DNA of 18,658 bases from Anaerolineales bacterium UBA1429 (lineage in GTDB: Bacteria; Chloroflexota; Anaerolineae; UBA1429). The DNA lies in assembly GCA_002329325.1 (NCBI GenBank), contig DCTX01000040.1, forward strand, positions 1-18,658, read 5' to 3'. Below are positions 13,560-18,658 of the stretch, piece after piece. A program made the translations under genes and the position numbers. How positions within the stretch are numbered: position 1 is the stretch's first letter; every line of letters starts with the position of its first letter. A model generated the notes under the pieces. The model did not search any database and had not been told where the DNA came from. It saw only the letters and a list, made by a program, of their open reading frames with translations.

Positions 13560-15698
13560 ATGCAACGAGATGCCGCCTTCTTCCAGGCCGAGTGGGAACG
13601 GGTGATCGGCGATGCCGACTGGTTCCAGCGCCCCATGCGCTGGGCCCAGCTCACCCTGGTGGAGAACGATCCGGGCCGCTATGACCCCGCCTTCTGGCTG
13701 GATTACTTTCGCGAGATCCAGGCCGACTCTGCCTGCCTAAGCGCCGGGGGCTGCGTGGCCTATTACCCCACCCAGGTGCCCTGGCACCACCGCAGCGCCT
13801 GGATGGGCGCCGACGATGACCCCTTTGGCGAGCTGGTGGCTGGCTGCCGCGCCCAGGGCATGGTCGTCATCGGGCGCACCGATCCCCACGCCATCCTGGA
13901 TGACGCCGCCCAGGCCCATCCCGAGTGGGTGGCCGTCCAGGCCGACGGCAGCCCCCGGCGCCACTGGGCCGCCGCCGACCACTGGGTCACCTGTGCCCTG
14001 GGGCCCCACGCCGAGGAGCAGATGACCGCCATCCACCGCGAGATCATGGCGCGCTACTGGGTGGATGGCATCTTTGGCAACCGCTGGTCAGGCCATGGCG
14101 TCTGCTACTGCGACTATTGCCGAGAGGCGTTCCGCGCCGCCAGCGGCATGGAGCTGCCCGCCGTCGCCGACGCCCGGCGCGATGACTATGCCGCATGGCT
14201 CGCCTGGCGCGAGGATCGGCTGTTCGCCTTGTGGGACCTGTGGGATGCCGCCATCCGCGCGATCAACCCGCGGGGCCGCTACATCCCCAACACCGGCGGC
14301 GGCGCCCTCAGCAGCCTGGACATGGCCCGCACCGGCGCCCGCGCCGATATCCTCTTTGCCGACCGCCAGGCCCGCAGCGGCCTCATGCCCATCTGGGCGG
14401 CGGGCATGAGCGCCAAAGAGTATCGCGCCGCCATGGACGACAAGCCCGTGGGCGGCATCTTTTCCGTGGGCGTCGAGGAACGCTACCGCTGGAAGGACTC
14501 GGTGCAGAGCGCGCCCGAGGTGCGCCTGTGGGCTGCCGACGCCACCGCCAACGGCGCGAGGCCCTGGTTCACCAAGTTCGCGGGCGCGCTGCACGATCGG
14601 CGCTGGCTGCCTGTGGTGGCCGAGATCTATGCCTGGCACGCCCGCAACGAGCGCTACCTGCGCAACACCGCCTCACTGGCCACGGTGGGGCTGGTCTATT
14701 CGCAGCAGACGGGGCGCGCCTATGGCGGGGCGGAGGCCCGCGAGCGCGTCGAATCCCACATCCTGGGCTGGTACCACGCCCTGGTGGAGGCGCGCATCCC
14801 CTTTGACATGGTCCACGATCGGCGGCTGGATGCCGAGCACCTGGCCCGCTACAAGGCCCTGATCCTGCCCAACACCGCCTGCCTCTCTGACGCCCAGTGC
14901 GACCAGTTGCGCGCCTTTTGCTCGGCGGGGGGCAGCCTGATCGCCACCTACGAGACCTCCCTCTATGATGAGCGGGGCCGCCGACGGAGCGACCTGGCCC
15001 TGGCCGACCTGTTCGGCGCCAGCGCCACCGGCCCGGCCGAGGGCCCCATGCAGAACGCCTACCTGCACCTGAACGCCGAGGCCCGCCAGGCGCACCCCTT
15101 GTTCGCCGGCCTGCGCGATGCCGAGCGCATCATCCACGGCGTGCGCCGCCTGCCCACCCGCGCCCACGAGGCCGCGCAGCCGCCGTTGCTGACCCTGGTG
15201 CCCTCCTATCCCGATCTGCCCATGGAGCAGGTGTTCCCGCGGGTGGAGCGCACCGGTCAGCCCGAGCTCTATGCGGAGGAGAGGGGCGCGGCGCGCATCG
15301 TCTACCTGCCCTGGGATATCGACCGCACCTACTGGGAGATCCTCAATGCCGACCACGGCGCGCTGTTGGGCAACGCGGCTGCCTGGGCGGCCGGCGAGCT
15401 GCCGGCCACCGTCCAGGGGCCGGGCGTGCTGGATGTGACGGTCTGGCGGCAGGCGCGCTCGTTGACGGTGCATCTGGTGAACCTGACCAACCCGTACATG
15501 CTCAAAGGGCCCATGCGGGAGGTCTTTTCGGTGGGCGAGCAGCGCGTCTGCCTGCGCCTGCCGGAGGGGTGCGCCGTGGGGGACGTGCGCCTGTTGAGCG
15601 GCGGCGTCCTCTCCGAGGTGCACGTCCAGGGCGGCGTGCTCCGCGCCGTGATCTCGGGCGTGGCCGAGCACGAGGTGTTGGCGGTGGACCTGGCCTAG
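13560..15698 (+). CDS. Putative glycoside hydrolase: TIM barrel plus beta-galactosidase-trimerisation-like domain
   Basis: The 712-residue product resembles uncharacterised Hyp-GH6-type hydrolases. A TIM barrel (about 25-370) shows WLDYFREIQADSA, YYPTQVPWHHRS, DPHAILDDAAQAHPEWV, and a barrel strand DGIFGNRW (169-176) followed by CYCDYC (182-187), a cysteine motif like the GH42 zinc site. A later segment, RYRWKDSVQSAPEVRLWAADA, is typical of this group. A GATase1-like domain (about 374-560) and a C-terminal beta domain follow, as in GH42. I cannot assign the catalytic pair; Asp169, Glu307/308 and Glu355 are only candidates. GAGGT lies 6 nt before ATG 13560. Position after the GH42 gene suggests a joint role in breaking down galactose-containing glycans. 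No signal peptide is seen. Confidence 0.8.
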   Translation: MQRDAAFFQAEWERVIGDADWFQRPMRWAQLTLVENDPGRYDPAFWLDYFREIQADSACLSAGGCVAYYPTQVPWHHRSAWMGADDDPFGELVAGCRAQGMVVIGRTDPHAILDDAAQAHPEWVAVQADGSPRRHWAAADHWVTCALGPHAEEQMTAIHREIMARYWVDGIFGNRWSGHGVCYCDYCREAFRAASGMELPAVADARRDDYAAWLAWREDRLFALWDLWDAAIRAINPRGRYIPNTGGGALSSLDMARTGARADILFADRQARSGLMPIWAAGMSAKEYRAAMDDKPVGGIFSVGVEERYRWKDSVQSAPEVRLWAADATANGARPWFTKFAGALHDRRWLPVVAEIYAWHARNERYLRNTASLATVGLVYSQQTGRAYGGAEARERVESHILGWYHALVEARIPFDMVHDRRLDAEHLARYKALILPNTACLSDAQCDQLRAFCSAGGSLIATYETSLYDERGRRRSDLALADLFGASATGPAEGPMQNAYLHLNAEARQAHPLFAGLRDAERIIHGVRRLPTRAHEAAQPPLLTLVPSYPDLPMEQVFPRVERTGQPELYAEERGAARIVYLPWDIDRTYWEILNADHGALLGNAAAWAAGELPATVQGPGVLDVTVWRQARSLTVHLVNLTNPYMLKGPMREVFSVGEQRVCLRLPEGCAVGDVRLLSGGVLSEVHVQGGVLRAVISGVAEHEVLAVDLA

Positions 15699-15720
15699 CC
15701 GAGGGAGACTCTCAGGCCAG
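15690..15720. terminator. Candidate hairpin between convergent genes
   Basis: CTGGCCT (15690-15696) pairs with AGGCCAG (15714-15720), spanning the stops of the hydrolase and the convergent GNAT gene. The stem overlaps coding sequence on both sides, and the long loop makes it weak. Confidence 0.3.
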
Positions 15721-16608
15721 GGTCTTTTCGTAGGCGCGCGTCCAATCCACCACCTGGTAACCCAGGCTGGTGTAGAGCCGCAGGGCGGGCTCGTTGTCGC
15801 CCAGGGCGCAGATGGCGGCGTGGCGATAACCCTCGCCGCGCAGCGTGTGCAGGGCCTGGCGCATCAAGTAGCGGCCCAGGCCCTGGCGGCGCCACTCCTC
15901 CGCCACGCCCAGCCAACGGGTATAGATCCAGTCCTGGGCCGCGGGCGCCCGCGAGAACTCGCCCAGCGAGATGCACACGCACACGCCGGCCTCGTCCTTG
16001 CCCGCGTGGGCCAGCAGCACCAGGCCGCGCCGGGCCGCCCGGCCGCGCTCCCATTGGTAGCTCAGCTTGACCGGCAGCAGGGTGGGCGACGGTGGGGCGG
16101 CGTCAAAGCGGGGCCAATCCAACACCACCTCGCTGCCGAACTCCTGATAGCCTTGCTCTTGCAGCAAGGCGTGCACCTGCCCCATCTCCTGGGACAGGTA
16201 GGCGTGCTCGGCGTGGTAAAAGGGGTAGGTGTGGTCATAGTGCCAGGCGATGAGGTGCGAGATGCCCCGCTCGCGCAGGCCGGCCTCGGCCAACGCCAGC
16301 AGCTCGCGGCCGACGTCCTCGGAGCCCGGCGCGAACCAGAAGAATCGGATGGCGCCGCGCGGCGGCCCCCCCGATTCAGGGCGTTCCTCGGCCAGGTGCA
16401 GCAGGCCCACCGGGTCGGCGACGCTGCCCGCCAGCCAGACGCGCTCGTTGCCCAGCCGTTCCGCGGCCTTGCAGCGCTCGGGGCCCTCCAGCGCCTCGGC
16501 CAGCTCGTCCTCGGTGATGCGGCAGCAGTGGGGCACACCGGCCAGCGCGCGCCGCACGGCGGGCAACAGGTCGGCAGGCGTCATCGTCTCCATGATTCTG
16601 GCGTGCAT
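15712..16608 (-). CDS. Double-GNAT N-acetyltransferase-like protein
   Basis: About 298 residues, twice a normal GNAT domain. The C-terminal half is clearly GNAT: LGVAEEWRRQGLGRYLMRQAL holds the acetyl-CoA pyrophosphate-binding R-R-x-G-L-G-R loop (about 240-246), followed by NEPALRLYTSLGY. The N-terminal half (about 55-170) shows a similar strand-helix order with a poor CoA loop, so it is probably a degenerate second domain. The acceptor is unknown. The Met at 16608 is chosen because AAGG lies six bases upstream; ATG 16614 would add two residues, but its own start overlaps that site. It starts about 20 bp after the stop of the preceding single-domain GNAT gene and ends the minus-strand operon. 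Confidence 0.82.
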   Translation of the reverse strand: MHARIMETMTPADLLPAVRRALAGVPHCCRITEDELAEALEGPERCKAAERLGNERVWLAGSVADPVGLLHLAEERPESGGPPRGAIRFFWFAPGSEDVGRELLALAEAGLRERGISHLIAWHYDHTYPFYHAEHAYLSQEMGQVHALLQEQGYQEFGSEVVLDWPRFDAAPPSPTLLPVKLSYQWERGRAARRGLVLLAHAGKDEAGVCVCISLGEFSRAPAAQDWIYTRWLGVAEEWRRQGLGRYLMRQALHTLRGEGYRHAAICALGDNEPALRLYTSLGYQVVDWTRAYEKTLA

Positions 16609-16628
16609 GGGCATCCTTGGGGTAGGGA

Positions 16629-17063
16629 TCAGGCGCTGCGCGCCGGCCCCGATCGGCGCTCCAGCATGACGGTGTGGTCGCGAAACCCCAATGCGCGGTA
16701 AAAGGCCAGAGCCGGCGCGTTGTGGGCCAGCGCCTCGACGGTGATGCGCGCGTTGGCAGGCCAGATCCGCGTCAGCAGCAGCTCCAGGGCGCGCCGCCCG
16801 ACCCCCTGGCGACGACGCTCGCGCGCCACGAACAGGTGCCGCAGATAGATGCCCTCGCCCTCGGGCCGGTAGAGGGCGTAGGCCACCACAGCGCCCTGCT
16901 CCTGAAAGAGCACGGCCGCATACGCGCCCTCCAGCCAGCCGCGCATGCGGATCTCGAGCTCGGGCACGGTCATCGGGTTGCTGTGGCCCTCGTCCTCGAT
17001 GAGCTGCTTGTTGAGGCGCGCCAGCAGGGGCGCGTCCTCCGGGGTGGCCATGCGATAGTCCAT
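16629..17063 (-). CDS. GNAT family N-acetyltransferase
   Basis: A 144-residue single GNAT domain. Residues 1-20 form strand 1 and helix 1 (DYRMATPEDAPLLARLNKQL); strand 4 and the acetyl-CoA loop are LRHLFVARERRRQGVGRRAL (74-93, loop R-R-Q-G-V-G-R); N115-x-x-A-x-x-F-Y-R-x-L-G-F closes the domain. This group acetylates small molecules or protein N-termini; the substrate is unknown. The ATG at 17063 has GAGG only two bases away, too close for good initiation, so Met5 (17051) may be the true start. The longer open frame to 17336 overlaps the nitroreductase gene and is rejected. Confidence 0.83.
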   Translation of the reverse strand: MDYRMATPEDAPLLARLNKQLIEDEGHSNPMTVPELEIRMRGWLEGAYAAVLFQEQGAVVAYALYRPEGEGIYLRHLFVARERRRQGVGRRALELLLTRIWPANARITVEALAHNAPALAFYRALGFRDHTVMLERRSGPARSA

Positions 17064-17094
17064 TACCTCAGCACCCGCGTTGTTGGCCCGCCCC

Positions 17095-17126
17095 GGGGCA
17101 GGCCCGCAGGGGGGCAGGCCCGCAGG
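17095..17126. repeat. Exact 16-bp tandem duplication
   Basis: GGGGCAGGCCCGCAGG occurs twice in a row (17095-17110, 17111-17126) in the 79-bp gap between the nitroreductase and GNAT genes, followed by the first bases of a third unit. It may be a recent slippage event. Confidence 0.85.
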
Positions 17127-17142
17127 GGAGCGGCCTTGTGGC

Positions 17143-17679
17143 TCATGCGCCACCGTGGCGGTTGAACCAGGCGCGCTCGCCAAAAGGCTTGCGGGGGTGC
17201 TGCTCCTCGTGGCGCGCAGGCACGCCCAGGGGCAGGAGCACCCGCACGACGCGGTCCTCCGGCACGCCCAAGAGGCGCCCCACCGCCTCGTCATGTCCGT
17301 CGAGGCGCAGCCAGCCATCCAGCCAGACGCTGGCATAGCCCAGGGCCGTGATGGCCAGGAGCATGTTCTCCACGGCGGCGGAGCAATCTTCGATGCCGAA
17401 AAAGATGCGCGAGGAGCCGGGCTCGAGGCCCTTGGGCGCTACGGCGGCGATGATGGCCCTGGCCTGCCGCAGCATCGCGTTGTGGGGATCCACCGCGGCG
17501 ATCTGAGCCATCAGCCCCGGGTCATCCACGATGACAAAAGTCGTCGTCTGGGCGTTATAGCCCGAGGGCGCCTGGATGCCGGCCTGCACGATGCGCTCCA
17601 GGTCGGCCCGCGGCACGGGGCGATCCTCCATGGGGCCGCGGTAGCTGTGGCGGCGACGGATGGCCTCGAACAGATCCAT
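17143..17679 (-). CDS. Nitroreductase-family flavoprotein
   Basis: A 178-residue FMN-dependent oxidoreductase of the nitroreductase fold. The N-terminal FEAIRRRHSYRG (4-15) provides the basic FMN-phosphate contacts, APSGYNAQ (37-44) is the flavin-side loop, and IEDCSAAVENMLLAITALGYASVWLDG (96-122) is the conserved central helix. Members reduce nitroaromatics, quinones or flavins, or act in iodotyrosine and thiazole chemistry; the true substrate is unknown. AGGAG lies 6 nt before ATG 17679. It starts 21 bp after the NIPSNAP stop and is probably translated from the same message. It lacks membrane segments and should be a cytoplasmic dimer, as known for the family. Confidence 0.88.
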   Translation of the reverse strand: MDLFEAIRRRHSYRGPMEDRPVPRADLERIVQAGIQAPSGYNAQTTTFVIVDDPGLMAQIAAVDPHNAMLRQARAIIAAVAPKGLEPGSSRIFFGIEDCSAAVENMLLAITALGYASVWLDGWLRLDGHDEAVGRLLGVPEDRVVRVLLPLGVPARHEEQHPRKPFGERAWFNRHGGA

Positions 17680-17700
17680 GCCCGGCTCCTTCTCTGGGGA

Positions 17701-18021
17701 CTAGCGGATGATGGAGCGCGGTCCGGGGACGATGCGCCGCACCACGATCTTTTCGCGGTCCATCATCTCGGGGACGCGCGGCCCGATCTCGTTCTTCCAC
17801 TCATCGCTCTGATACACCGCCTCGTACAGCCGCTCGCGCTCCTCTTCGCTCTCAAAGCGCCGAATCCAGATGTAGAGGTCTTCCTCTTGCTCGCCCACAA
17901 AGCTGCCCACGACGATCATCCCCTTGGAGACCTGGAACGGGATGACGACCTCTTCCATGAACTTGAGCCAGTTCTCTCGCTGTCCGGGACGGGTACGGTA
18001 CTCGCGCAACTCGAAGAACAT
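17701..18021 (-). CDS. NIPSNAP family protein
   Basis: A 106-residue ferredoxin-like alpha/beta-barrel protein of the NIPSNAP group. It opens with the characteristic FELREYRTRPGQRENWLKFME (3-23), and continues with IVVGSFVGEQEEDLYIWIRRF and the acidic helix SEEERERLYEAVYQSDEWKNEI, all typical. Small members are usually dimeric and of unknown function; some relatives are monooxygenase-like. The open frame extends to 18054, but AGGAGG lies 4 nt before ATG 18021, so the shorter start is used. It follows the CAP-domain gene by 49 bp and precedes the nitroreductase. Confidence 0.88.
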   Translation of the reverse strand: MFFELREYRTRPGQRENWLKFMEEVVIPFQVSKGMIVVGSFVGEQEEDLYIWIRRFESEEERERLYEAVYQSDEWKNEIGPRVPEMMDREKIVVRRIVPGPRSIIR

Positions 18022-18070
18022 GCTACCTCCTGAACGGAATGGATAAAGGGCCACGGTTGGCCCGACGGAC

Positions 18071-18658
18071 TCAGGGCGTATAGATCACGACGCGCTCGAT
18101 CTGCGGGGCAAGGCCCGGGCCCAGAACCGACTCCGGCCTCTCCAGGCCGGCGGGCCAACGCACCGGCTCGGCGGTGACGATCACCCAGTAGTAGTCGTGC
18201 GTGCTATCGGGGTCGGCCACATAGCCGATGCCATAGTCTATCTGGCGGGCGAAGAAGGGAGTGAGGCCCAGCAGATGGTTGCGCAGGTCGTCCCCTTGGT
18301 CAGGGTCGATCAGGCCGGCCCAGGCGCTCGCTGCGGACTCGTGACCCACGGCGATGGCGGCCACCTGGTTGGCGCCCGGCGCGGCGCTGTAGGTATCGGG
18401 CAGGGCATAGCCCGCCTGCCGCACGAGGTCGTTCATCCCCTTTCCCTCGGGCGTGACGTACCCCACATAGTCGCGGGCCGCCATGTCGGCGGCGTGGGCG
18501 CGCGCCACCTGCTCCAGCAGGGCGTTGCAGCGCAAGACGGGGCGCTGCTGCTGCGCATCGCCGGCCAGCAGGCTCGCCAGCGCCTGCTCTTGCGCCGAGG
18601 GGTGGCAGAGCGCCTGCTGCCTGCCGAGAATGGGAAGATAGTATTCGTGTTGCGAGTC
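18071..18658 (-). CDS. CAP/SCP-domain protein, N-terminus beyond the window edge
   Basis: At least 195 codons, with the frame still open at the right edge. The segment LRCNALLEQVARAHAADMAARDYVGYVTPEGKG is the classic CAP (cysteine-rich secretory protein/SCP) domain opening, with the H-A-x-D-M-A helix and the Y-x-G-Y...P-E-G-x-G-x-N-D-L turn. GYALPDTYSAAPG, SAASAWAGLIDP, the DYGIGYV strand and YYWVIVTAEPV complete the domain. Bacterial members are generally secreted and of unclear activity. The sequence upstream of the first TTG (18535) reads as real protein (LLAGDAQQQRPV...), so that codon is not the start. It would be the first gene of the minus-strand operon visible here. Confidence 0.85.
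   Translation of the reverse strand, partial: DSQHEYYLPILGRQQALCHPSAQEQALASLLAGDAQQQRPVLRCNALLEQVARAHAADMAARDYVGYVTPEGKGMNDLVRQAGYALPDTYSAAPGANQVAAIAVGHESAASAWAGLIDPDQGDDLRNHLLGLTPFFARQIDYGIGYVADPDSTHDYYWVIVTAEPVRWPAGLERPESVLGPGLAPQIERVVIYTP

Noticed and set aside
16629..17336. 235-residue GNAT starting at 17336
   Set aside because: Its first 91 residues overlap the nitroreductase gene and have no GNAT-like pattern; the domain begins at Met 17063.
18071..18535. CAP-domain gene starting at TTG 18535
   Set aside because: Translation upstream of this codon continues in frame to the window edge and reads as plausible CAP-protein sequence, so the gene is partial and starts outside.

Overview
The window is high-GC bacterial DNA (individual lines reach about 65-78% G+C) with tightly packed genes and many GTG/TTG start candidates. 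Short hairpin-forming repeats fill the gaps. Stand-alone DUF362, NIPSNAP, GH42 with a beta-galactosidase trimerisation domain, a CAP-domain protein and this repeat style together suggest a Chloroflexota (Anaerolineae/Caldilineae-like) genome. That assignment is inference; no rRNA or marker gene is present.

Layout, left to right. (1) 1-329: a duplicated 87-bp hairpin/G-run element, a good sigma70-type promoter, then a UUCG-loop terminator-like hairpin in the leader of a membrane-anchored alpha/beta hydrolase (about 369-1298). (2) A VOC-fold protein on the minus strand (1356-1724) diverges from a two-gene plus-strand operon with a near-consensus promoter. The operon encodes a methylmalonate-semialdehyde-dehydrogenase-type aldehyde dehydrogenase (1927-3435) and a zinc-dependent MtaA/uroporphyrinogen-decarboxylase-type methyltransferase (3461-4477). 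(3) 4516-4790: three tandem copies of a 96-97 bp repeat. (4) An unrecognised six-helix membrane protein (4859-5890) and a small helical, ferritin-like protein (5927-6388). (5) A lower-GC restriction-modification module: a NotI-family restriction endonuclease (6385-7269) and a D12-class DNA adenine methyltransferase (7277-8161). Its first start codon overlaps the preceding stop. (6) A P-loop kinase (8201-8761), convergent with an MFS exporter (8786-10039), then an intergenic cluster of nested inverted repeats and a DUF362 protein (10285-11181). (7) Divergent from DUF362, two large carbohydrate-active enzymes: a GH42 beta-galactosidase (11357-13444) and a second TIM-barrel/trimerisation-domain protein (13560-15698). 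(8) A minus-strand run of five closely spaced genes, read from the right edge inward: CAP-domain protein (runs off the window), NIPSNAP, nitroreductase, GNAT and double-GNAT.

The most notable system is the R-M pair. The nuclease keeps the NotI catalytic D...E-x-Q pattern and the cysteine cluster, but its neighbour looks like an N6-adenine methyltransferase. The NotI site GCGGCCGC has no adenine and occurs twice in this window, so either the nuclease has a new specificity or the methyltransferase has unexpected chemistry. Second in interest are the divergent DUF362/GH42 promoters, which share the same 12-mer over both -35 boxes, and the ALDH plus MtaA-like pair, which may form a small demethylation/oxidation pathway. 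No rRNA, tRNA, CRISPR array, transposase or replication origin was seen.
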